From positions 1 through 64,000 of the IMG/VR virus record IMGVR_UViG_3300027741_000040: 64,000 nucleotides of DNA, one strand, 5' to 3'. The translations under genes were made by a program, and so were the position numbers. Positions within the stretch are counted from its first letter, which is position 1. Each line of letters starts with the position of its first letter. The notes under the pieces are model-generated. The model searched no databases and was not told the origin of the DNA. It saw only the letters and a program-made list of their open reading frames with translations. The DNA is from a virus. Shown here piece by piece: positions 15,638-27,600 of the stretch.

Positions 15638-18600
15638 ATGACAGCAGCATTCAATTTAACAGCTCAATTGAATTTGAAAGGCCCAAGTAATATTGGGTCT
15701 ATAACATCGTCTATAAAAAAACAACTTGGTACAATTACTGCTAATGTTGACGTTAAGGTTAATGCTACCTCAATACAAAAAATTAGTCAGCTTAATGCTG
15801 GATTACAACAACTTAACAAGACATTATCGGCAACAACAGTTAGTGCAACATCTGCTGCCTCTGCTATTAAAGGATTAGGTCAGGCTTTTGGTGCTGTTAA
15901 TTTGAGTAGTTTGCCACAACAAATTTCAGCCACTTCAACAGCCCTAGGTCAAGTAAAGGGCCAGTCCGCTCAAGCTGCTAAAGCACTAGCTGCTTCAACT
16001 ACACAGATGGAAGAATTTGGCAAACAATCAGCATTAGCTGTTAGAAGATTTGCTGCTTTTAGTATTGTTACATCTAGTATTTATGCTTTAAATAATAGTA
16101 TAAATAGAGGTATAGAAGCTTTTATCGAATATGATCAGCAGTTTGTCAAACTGCAACAGGTTACAGGACAATCAGCAGATGGTCTAAAGTCCCTATCTAA
16201 AGAAATTACAACATTATCTGTAGGACTTGGTGTGAGTAGTGCTGCTTTAACAGATGTTGCTAGTACTTTAGCTCAGGCTGGTTTAAGTGCTCAAGACACA
16301 GAGAAAGCACTTAAAGCACTAGCCTTAAGTTCATTAGCTCCATCATTTGATAGTATGAATGAGACTGTAGAGGGCAGCATTGCAATAATGAGACAATTTG
16401 GTATTAGTGCTGGTGGTCTTGAAGGAGCATTAGGATCTATAAATACCGTTGCTGCTAAGTTTGCTGTTGAAGCTAGAGACATAATTACTGCTGTTCAGCG
16501 TACCGGTGGTGTGTTTGCTACGGCCAGTAAAGGAGTTACTGAAGGTACAGATGCTCTTAATGAATTTGTTGCTGTTTTTACAAGTATCAGAGCAACAACT
16601 CGTGAAAGCGCTGAAACTATTGCTACTGGTTTAAGAACAATTTTTACTAGAATTCAAAGAGGATCAACAATAGATGCCTTAAAGGAATTTGGAGTAAATC
16701 TACAAGATACTGAAGGAAAATTTGTTGGAGCCTATAAGGCCGTGGAACTATTAAGTAAAGGACTAAGTAGTCTCGATCCTAGAGATGCTAAGTTCTCAAA
16801 AATTGTAGAAGAGCTTGGCGGCTTCAGACAGATAGGTAAGGTTATTCCTCTTATTCAACAGTTTTCCGTTGCTCAAAATGCTTTAAAGGTCGCACAACAA
16901 GGACAAGGATCATTAGCAAAAGACGCAGCAACCGCACAACTGTCTTTAGCAAATCAAATTCAAAAAGTTAGACAAGAATTCTTGGCGCTATTTAGAGAGA
17001 TGGGACAAAGCCAAGGGTTTCAGGTTATGGTCAAAGCAACCTTATCATTAGCCAGTGGTCTTATTAAGGTTGTTAATGCTAGTAAGGGACTGCTTCCTCT
17101 TTTGGGCGTAATGTTAGCATTTAAGGGAGCTAGTGCCATAACTCAATTTGCTAGCGGTTTTGGCCAAGGACTAAAACCAGGAGCGGGCAAAAAAGACAGA
17201 GAAAAACCATTGTTCTCTCAAGGTGGTCCCGTAAGAGCCTTTGCTACCGGTGGCGTTGTACCAGGAAGCGGAGACGGAGACACTGTTCCCGCAATGTTAA
17301 CTCCTGGAGAATTTGTTATTAAAAAGCAAGCTGTTAAAGCTATTGGAGCTAATAAATTACATAGTATAAATAGATATGCTACTGGTGGTAAAGTTAAAGA
17401 TTTAGTTAATGATCCTAATGGTAAAAAATCTCTTAAAAAAGTCTATGATATAAATCAAGATTTTGATAGTTATGAAGATCCTACAATAGATAGAGTAGAC
17501 TTGGACAAAACATATGATCAGTATACACAACAATCTAAACAGATTTGGTTAGAAGCTAATAAAAAATACAAACAAGATTTAGCCGAAGGATACAAGCCCC
17601 AAAAAGGAGATATCCCCAAATTAGCAAATGCATATATAAAAAGAGAAACTGGTGGACTAGCTCAGAATCTTGGATTCAAAGAACTAAGAGAGCCTCAGAC
17701 AGCTAAAAAATTAAATAAAATTCGTGGAGCTTTAGCTGAAAATGAAGTTAAGAAAAGATATAAATTAGGAAATCCTCTCGCTTTACAAGATGGGGCTGAT
17801 TTTTATGATGCTAAAAATGAAAGATTCGTAGAAATCAAAAACCAGAAAAAACAATTAAAAGATTCTACTCTGATATCAAAAACATTACTAGCATTCGCTG
17901 CGAGAAAAGGTAACAAGTTAAATAATCAACCAGATCATGTTCCTAGTTTAAAAATTCTTGCTGTTGAAGCTCCAAGTCCAGATAAATACGATGAATTTGA
18001 AGAAAAAAAACTTGGTGGAGTAATTAATAAAAGAGCTGTGCGAGCTGTTGAATCTAAAACTTTTAAGAACATGAATCAATATGCTGGAGGTGGAGCAGTA
18101 GTAGTTAGAGATAGAGCAAACACAGATGACACCACAAAGCTAGATGAAGGTCTAGGCCAAATGGTGAATCAAGCATCTAGACAGTTTGGTAAAAAGGGAG
18201 CTCCTAAATTTATAAATGCCAAAGACATGCCAGGGTATCAAGCTATCAAAGGACATGTATTTGAAGAAGGATTGCGAATAGCTGGAGCATCGGCAGCAGA
18301 TAGTGCTGCTAATGCAGATTTTGATTATAATCCATGGTCTGGTAATAAGTCTTTTAGTAAACTTCCAGTATCAAAAACACCAATTGTAGACGCAAAAGCA
18401 TCTCTAGGTTCGGCCAGTAAAGCAGAGTTTATTAAAAAAATTAGTAATTTTAGACAGAAGAATCCAAACGATAATACCACAAATTTCGGCGCGGCAATAT
18501 TTGAAAATGAAAATGAAAAAGGAGGAGATCCAGAAGATATAAAGATTTCTGCAAAAGAAATAGCAGCATACGGCCAAAGTAAAAATAGTGGTGGTTTGAT

Positions 18601-21600
18601 CCAAAGATTTATTGATGGTGGCTGGGTTAAAAGAATGCAGCAGCAGTCACCAAAAGACCTTAACAAGGAACTGGATTTACTCGATTCTACATTAGACTTA
18701 TTTGGTTTTCAAAGAAAGGTTCCAATTAGCACATTTAGTAAATCGGCACCTTTTATGGAAGATGCGGGAATCAAAGAAGTTAGAGAAAGAATATCTGCCA
18801 TCAAAGAGTTTCTAGCTAGTAAAGAACCACAAAAAAAGAAAAAGACTGAGAAAGAAATAACTTTACCCAAAGCTCCATCTGGCATTTCTGATTATCTTAG
18901 GTCTTTAATTGAAAAAAATAAAATATATGATATAACAAACCAGTATGATGGTATTGTTAATCAAGCACTAAATGCAGCATATAAGGGAAATTTGGGACCA
19001 GGAAATAAACAACAGAATATGGATAAGGTTGGACCAAAAAGTATGGTTCGTTTCGCTCCGGACAGAGAATATATTGATGTATCTTTGGGTTCACTAGAAA
19101 AAGACATTCAATATATTGATAAAGTTAAAAAACTAAAGGGAGAAGATTCCGAAAGACTAGCTGCTAACAAAGGCTATACCGTTAGCGATATGTTAGATAC
19201 CGTTAGGGCATATCAGGCGATAGGTTTAGATGCAGCTATTAATACTGCTCTTGGCAGGAAAGATGACTTGAGTCAGTCATTAGCCGATACGTCAGATTTG
19301 AATAAAACAGAGAGGAAAAAGCTTGGTCCAGCAGTAGATCAGCCACTATCTTATTTTGTTGGATCATTAGATGCCGCCATGCAATTTTCATTACCAGAAA
19401 AATTATATAGTGGTATAGGAGCTAGTAAACAAAAACTATTTATAGAATCAGCTGGCGTAAAAATTAATAAACTAGAAGATACCAAAAAACTAGTTGGAAA
19501 AACTGTTAGCATACCTTCTTTCTTATCTACTTCAGAAGTACTAGATACAGCAGAAAGCTTTGTAAGAACAGGCATGATGACCATAGAAACAAATAAAAAA
19601 GCCAAAGGATTAAATCCAGAGAGAGCCAAGACAGATACGATTAACAGAGATAAATCAAAAATAAGAAAAATGGACCAGAGGCTCATTAGCGATTCTTTTG
19701 TCAAAGGCAAAGCCGATGAAAGTTTTGCTGACGATTATGATATCGAATCAGAATATATTCTACCAAGAAATTCTAAATTTAAAGTAAAAAACATAGAAGC
19801 TAAGGACAACAGTGAAGAAGGCGGAAATATTCTTGAATCGCTCAATATGGATTGGGCTGTAAAAATGTTAAATCGTGGAGGGAAAGTACAAAAATTTGTA
19901 GACGGTGGAGTAGCTCAACGAAAAGTTGGATATATTGATTATGATGTTATAGCTAATGAAACTAATAAAGATATTGTAGAAAAAGGCATGGAAGCAACTG
20001 GGCAAAAGGGTCCTAGACTATATACAGATTACCTAACGCAGCTTGCTGTTAGAGCACGAAAAGATAATAGTTTACAAAAACTAAGAGCAATATACGGAGT
20101 AGCTGGTAGTGGTAAAACAACACTAGCACGAGGTCAAGGAACAGACAATGCTACATTGCGCAAAACCGACAGATTTCCAGTACTATCTCCAGAAGATATT
20201 CAAAAAGCTACCGAAATATTAATACTAACTAGTAGCGTAAGTCAAACTAAAATGGATGATTTTTTTAGTGATGTTGATAGAGCATATACATTAAGTTCGA
20301 CTACTGACGCAGAAAGACAGGGAGTAAGGAGTAGAAAAGAATCAAGAGACATTACAGGTATTGGTTTAGAGAATCGCAAACCCGGAACTACTATGGGAGT
20401 TTCAACAGATAGTGCTGTTGGCGAAGCATTATTATCAGATAAGCTAGGATCAAAATCTACAGTATTAGGACGAAGTGATTCTGGCAGACTAAGAAGAAAG
20501 AGAGGAAATGAATTAGTAGACATTATCAAGAAGAGAATTGGTTTCACATGGGGTGGTTTTTCTCCCATGACAGCCGGTCATGAAAGCATCATGGAAGCAG
20601 CATCGGCTATGGGTATTCCTCCAGAAGATTTTATATATTTGGTTGGAGCAAATGAAGGAATTACTGATGATAAGGCATCAAGTTTCCGTACTGCAATTTT
20701 TGATCAGGATGCGAGAGTATTATTAGCTAAAGCTGGGGCTGGAGCAAAAGGAGCGACAGTATTACCAAAACCAAGAGACTTTGAAGTTCCACAAGCTTTT
20801 GATATTTCGCCGGAAAGTGGTCGTAGAAAAGTATTAATACCAGGAAAGGGTAGTACAGCATTTGTAGCAGATAAAACAGCAAAAGATTTAGAAAAATATA
20901 CATCTGCAGGATATAGCACAGTCAATTTGGAAAGATATGGCGGGATCAGCGGTACCATGGTTAGAGATTTAATAGCAGAAGGAAATCTTGGAGAATTACA
21001 GAAAATATTAAGCCCAGGAGTATATGATTTAATTTCTAATAATATTGGTAGGATCCAAAATAGAGCTAAAATTCTTCCAACAATAGTAGCAGATGTACAA
21101 AAAAGTCAGACTGTTAAACTCAAAGATGTAGAATCTGAAATTAAAGCAATTGGTATCAGTAGAATAGACCAAAAGAAAATGGACGATCCAGAATATGCAG
21201 CAAAAGCAGAAATATTATTGGATCTTAGAGAAAAGAAAAAGAAGATCCAAACTGCCGGATCTTTTGAACCATACAAATTATTAGATGCTTTAGCCCAAAA
21301 AGACCCTCAAAACTACGCCCTAGATTTCTCTTCACCAACAACTATGGCTAATGTTCCAGATATGAGAGTTATGGGACAAGGCCCACAAGCTCCTGAAGCT
21401 CCTATGCCAGTTGGTAGAGTTGCTCAATTAGCTCAAGAAAAAAATAAAAGTATTCAAGATGTTATACTAGAACAACTAGGAGGTTTGGGTGGTCCTGCTG
21501 GGGTTAAGAAAATACTTGGTATCGGTAGTGGAGATAGAACACTAAGCTCATTATTGCAAGCAGGAAATATTAAAGGTGGCAAAGGCTTAGAACAAGCAGC

Positions 21601-24600
21601 AGACTATGTTAATAGAGCATTAGCGGCTAGGGGAATAAGAGATGCTGCCGAAGCTAAAAGATTAGAAGAATATCAAGCTAAGGCTCTTCATTTTGGTATT
21701 GCCGGATTATTACCAATGGATTACTCAAAAGAATTTGAGTGGGATATTGGTGGTACTAGTGTTTACGCTACTGCTAGAGGTTTTGGTAGCGCATATTTGG
21801 AAGAAGCAAGACAAATGCAGAATGAGTCTTCAGCATTAGCTCAAAGATTTGCAGAAAATATACAAAATAAAAATATCTTTGGCGGTGGTGAAAGACTAGC
21901 TTTTGATTTCGATAAAACTTTAGTTGAGGATGCAGATATTCTCGATGCTAAGGGCAACCCTGATATTAAAAAATATGCAAATAGAGATGCTGTACAGCAG
22001 GCTCTCCAGAACGCAAGACCAACCAGACTAGCAGTTAAATTAAAATCTCTAATAGAACAAGATCCTCCATTTATTAAGAAAACCAGAATACTAACAGCTA
22101 GACCACAAAGCACAGCAGACCTTCTTGCTCAATCATTACAAAGTTTTGGTCTACCATATTCTGAACAAGATATTACAGGAGTTAGTGGTGGAGCTAGCAG
22201 CAATATTGCGGTATTAAAAGCTGCTAATTTACAACAAGAAGAAAAACTTATTGATGATAATTTAGAAAATATTATGGCTGTTCGCAAAGCTGGAAAAAAA
22301 GGTTTTCAGTACATAGAACCCAAGCCTACAACATCAGAATTAGATGAGAAAATGGGCCAGGGTAATATTGAGGGCGCCGTAGTAGAAAAAGCTTTGGCTG
22401 TATTAGGTGCTCCTGTAAGACCAAATGCTAAACAGAATAGAGCTATAGACTATCCTGATGGCTTAGGCAGTGCTGCCCAATTCTTTCCTGGTATTGATCC
22501 TGGTATTCCAACGGAAGTTAAAAGAACAATTGATGGTAGTAGTTTAGAAAAAGTTAGAGAAGAAATTGGAAGATATATAACAGGGGGAGCCGAAGCTGTT
22601 AAACTAGCTAGGGGAGGAGCTGTTCAAAGCTTTATGGCTGGTGGTAGGGCAGCTCCTCAGTCTCCGCCTAGAAAGTTTGCTGATGGCGGGTTAGTTCCAG
22701 GAATAGGTAATCAAGATACTGTTCCAGCAACTCTTAATGTTGGTGACTTTGTTATTAGAAAAAAAGCAGTAGAAACGATTGGGGTTTCTAAATTAGCAGG
22801 AATGTCAAGATATGCTAGTGGAGGTTCTGTAGATAAGGTTCCTGCTTTATTAACTCCTGGAGAGTTTGTTTTTAATAGACAGTCTGCACAGAAAATAGGA
22901 TATAATAAATTACATCAATTAAATCATGCTGATAAAATAGCGGGATATAATAATGGAGGAATGGTAGGAGGAGTTCAAGGATATGCTTCTGGAGGCGCTG
23001 TTACCATCAATAGCGCAATAGAAGATCTCATAACTTACCTTGCAAAAGGTATGAAGGCTACATCAGAAGCTAATCCTCCAAAACTAGTAGCTAGACCAGA
23101 TATTGTTGGTCGAGCAACTTTACAAGTTTCTGATAAAACAGTAGAGGTCATTAAAGCAATTAGTAAAGAACTTAACGATCTTGGTGTTAGTGTAAGTCAT
23201 GTTGCAGAATTAATGAAGATTGGTGGGGATATCAGCTATAAAGCCATGGAAAAGGCTATTAAAAAAGATATTGAAAGAATGACAATCGCTGGTGCCTCTA
23301 TCGAACAGCTTAGTAAAGCAGAAAGTACATTAGCAGTAGTTAGAACAGAAAGAATAGAAAATCTCAAGAAAACTCAAACATTAGAAGATAGTTTTAGAAA
23401 TTCTAGTATTGGTCAAAAATTTGGTTCGGGAGGAGCACAACAACAGATAATATCAGAATCTGACAGATTAGAAAAACTGATTGAAAATAAAAAGATAAAA
23501 GATATATCAAAAACATTAAATACTGGTCCTGGTGGTATGCTAGGAGCATCTTCGGAGGATATTAGAAAGAAAGCTACAGAGCTAGCGTCATCTCCGGAAG
23601 AGAAGGCTAAAACTAAACAATCGGCATATATTACGGCCGCAGCAAAAGTAACAGGAGTTAAAGTGTCTGATTTTAAATCTGCTGAGTTATCAGGAGCAGA
23701 TATTCAGAAATATATTGCTGAATCCATGAGAGATCGAAAAACTTTGGCAGATATGGACAAACAACTTATTGCTTTAAGAATGGAGGAATATAAGAACGTC
23801 AGTACTGTTAGAGGAATTTCTGTAAATTCAGCAAAAGAAGCAAGAGCACTAGCCGATGAAGAAGTGTCACAAAGAAGAGGAATTATTGATGACTTAGCTA
23901 GCGCCCAAGGAGAAGAGGGTGTCGGACCATCAGGAATCTGGGATTTGGCGAATAGCGTGATTGTTAAAAAACTACAAGGACTTACTCCGAGCGATTATAT
24001 TAATGGAGGAGCAACTATTGCTGGTTTTATGAGTGGCAATGGAAATGCTATTGCTCAAAATTTCTATGATACCAGCGATCAAGGAAGAATAGGAGCAGCT
24101 AGAACAGGAGCCGCTATTTCTAGCGCCGGAACAATTGCTAGCACAGGCTTAGGAATAGCTGCTCAAAGTTTGGCTCTTGGTCCTATTGGTCCTGTTGTTG
24201 CTGGTATTGTGGCTGCTGGAACTGGTATTCTTGCTTTAACCGATAGTATTTATGATTTTACCGGATCACAAGAAGCTGCTGTTAAAGAAGTAGAGAAGTC
24301 TCTTAGAGCAACTGAAATTAATGCAGCAACCGCTAGTTTAGATGATGCTTTTAAGAAATTTGAAAATGATATGAGTAATATTGATCTTCAAGAAGCTCTT
24401 AATAATGCATTATCTAATTCTGTAATGGCTCAGGCCAAAGATACTAGTGCTAATATTGATCAAGCAAAAGAAGACTATGCTTATCAAAATAGAAGTTGGG
24501 GAGACCTATTAAACTTTGATTTAGGTGGCAGCGCTCAGATGGATGCTGTTGAATTAAAAGAAGTTAATAGGGTAGAAGCAGAACGTTTTGCTCCTTTGGC

Positions 24601-27600
24601 AGATAAGGCGTATAAACAAATTCAAAACGAAATTAATGGCAATGCTTCTATAGAACAAATTATGAGCAATGACAAATTGCGTGGCGCTAGAGCAGCTATT
24701 GCGATGAGTACACCTGAGGGTATTTCAGAATATACGGCACAAAAAGCAGCAGAAGAGAAAGCCACCGGAAAACCAATTACTGAAGACGCACGCCAAGCAA
24801 TAATTGATGAAATAGCTGCTCGAAAAATTTCTACTAATGAATTTATCATATCATCAATCAAGGCTAAAGAAGTTGCTGATGCATTAGAGATGGCAAATTT
24901 GGCAGGACGAAAATTGGCACAAAGTTTTCAGAGACTATATGACAGTATTGATCAGGCTATTAATAAAAATAATTTTAATATTCAACAGAGAAAGACAAGT
25001 ACTGATTATTCTACTGGTGCCCTATCGGGAAATGCAGTTACTCCAGAACTTAATTCAAAAAATATTAATATACTAGATAATCCAAAAGCATATTCTACAA
25101 AAGAATTTAATAGTGCTATTAATGTTGCTTCTCAGTCATTACCAGCAGAAGACGCAGCAATGATAAAAGGTGCTGCTACATTACAAAGAAATTTAGCACC
25201 AGCCATAGAAGCAGAACTTAGAAAAACTTTGAGAACAGACGCTGGACTAACAGCAGAAGACGCAGCAAAACAAGCAAAAGAAATAGGAACAGCACAGGTT
25301 AAAGCCAAAGGTCTCCCTGTAGAAATGGAAGAAGCTATAATTAATCAACTTAATGCTTCTATAGATGCTAAAGTACAAGACGATAAGGTACAAAATGAAT
25401 TCAAAAACAGCCCTCAAGCTGCCACAGACAAATTTATTGAGAGTATTAGAGAAGCATCAGATACTATTATCGAAAATGCTGGTAAGGGAGGTATTGATAC
25501 ACTTAAGAAGTTGCTATCTTCTAGACAAGATATTTTTAATGATTTTGGGAAGAATTTAGCCAAATCCTCCGCTTTCCTTAAGCAGCATGCAGAATCTCTT
25601 GTTAAAGCTAAAAATATTATTGGTGATGCTAAGATGAATCTTAGAGAAGCATTAACTGGTGTTGGTGAGACTTTTGCTGAAGCTAAAGCCCGTTTTGATT
25701 CGGAAATATCTGATCTTACTGGGGGAATAACTGATCCTAAAGCGATCCGCGCAAATATACAAAATCTAGAGAAAAAAGGGGCAGCTCTTGTAGAACAAAG
25801 AAAGAATACTGATGATGAAGCTGCTATTGCAAAATTTACCACAGAAATTAATAAAACTAATGATGCTATTAACAATAATAGAGAAGGACTAGAAAGATTA
25901 GCTAATAGTTCTGAATTGGCAGCAAAAGCACTAGGTGAAGTTACTAAGATTAGAGATCTACAAAAAAATAGATCCGAAGTAGTTAACAAATTATTAACAC
26001 AAACTCCAGAAGAAGCCCAAAAGCTCAATGACACGTTTGTTAGACTGCAGAATAATTTAAGTGGAGGATTAAATACAGGAGCTAATTCTAGAGCGGCCAG
26101 AGAAGCTTTTAGTCAGGCTTTGCGAAGTGGAAGTTCATTACAAGGAGCATATCGAGCAGGAAATAGTGTTCTTGCACAACAGAGGCAAGAAACATTAGCA
26201 ATGTTCCAAGATCCCAATATTAGGGGTGCTCAAAAACTAGAGATGAAAAATCAGGCTATTCGACAAAACAAAACCTTATCAGACGAGCAGATAGAGGATA
26301 TATTAAATCAGCAAGAAGCCCAGCTAAAAACACAAATGGCCATAGAAACAGGACAAATCAATAATCCTATGGTTAGGGCAGATATTGAAGCAACCAAAAA
26401 TAGAAAATTTGATCCAGCCGCTGCACAAGCTGCTGACGAATATAATAAAATCACTAACAGACAGGCTAATGCTAATACTGAAATTGGAGGACTAGCATTA
26501 GTACAAAGTAGGCTAGTTAAATCTAACGATGAACTGAAAATAGCACTAGAGGGATTGACGTTAGAGATTCAAAATGCCAGAGGATTTGATGCCAAGGTAG
26601 AGGGCGGGAAAATGGGCGCTGCCGCTGCCGTAGCTGCCGGAAAAGGAGCTACTGTTGGAGCATCTCCTGCCGGAGGAAATGGTCCAAGGACCGTATACGC
26701 TAGCACGGGAGCTTTAATTAATTTTGAGCCAAAAGGAACAGATACTGTTCCTGCAATGTTGACTCCTGGCGAATTTGTTATTAATGCTAGATCAACAGCT
26801 GAACATCTTCCATTATTACAGGCTATTAATAATAGCAGGGGTGGGAGTATTGATGGATTTTCTAATGGTGGAATAGTTTATGCCCAAAAAGGGATACTGG
26901 TGCCAACGAAGAGAGAAACATCCCTTTCTGCTGATTATACCAGACTGTCTCGGGTTCAGCAGGGCAATATTACCGTGCGAGGAGATGAGTTAACAAGAGG
27001 ATCATATCGCGCTACCCTCGACCCTAGCGTTGTTATTCATCGAGCCATCAGTCCTGTTGGCGCTCCGGGGTATGATGGCAGTTCGTCTTCTGATGCTGTG
27101 CGCAATCCGGGCACTCCGTCGAGAACACAGGCGAAGGAACAAGCAAAAGCGAAGGACGCTGGTTACAATGCTATGGCTGAACGAATTCGTGCGGCACGTT
27201 CAACCGGCATAGGAGATGCTCCTAAAGTGTCATCGCTCGCACAACAAATGATGTATCTCCCAAACGGCAAGGTTAGACCTGTCCCAAGCAGAGAGATGCT
27301 TGACAAGTGGTCAGACATCGACGCACAGGCTGGCAGGAAGCGGCAGGACGGTGGTCATATTGCCGTACCGCCAGCTACACAGCCAGCGCCAGCCAAAGAT
27401 GCTGCTCAAACTCGACAAGCAGCACCCAACTCAAACAAAACTATGCAAAAGCCCATTCAGTGGGGTGGGTTTGGTTTCGGTTCTACACCGACGCCTGCTC
27501 CTGTCGGCGGTGAGTCACAGGTAGACAAGGCTATTAAACTGTTGCGGGCATTGAATCTGGGTGGAGACGCAAGTAAAAAAGAGTCTCAGGCTACAGACGA

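Noticed and set aside
25414-26034. 206-codon - strand ORF inside the tape measure
   Set aside because: It is Ser/Leu/Ala-rich antisense of a helical region, with no ribosome-binding site, and overlaps a well-supported gene.
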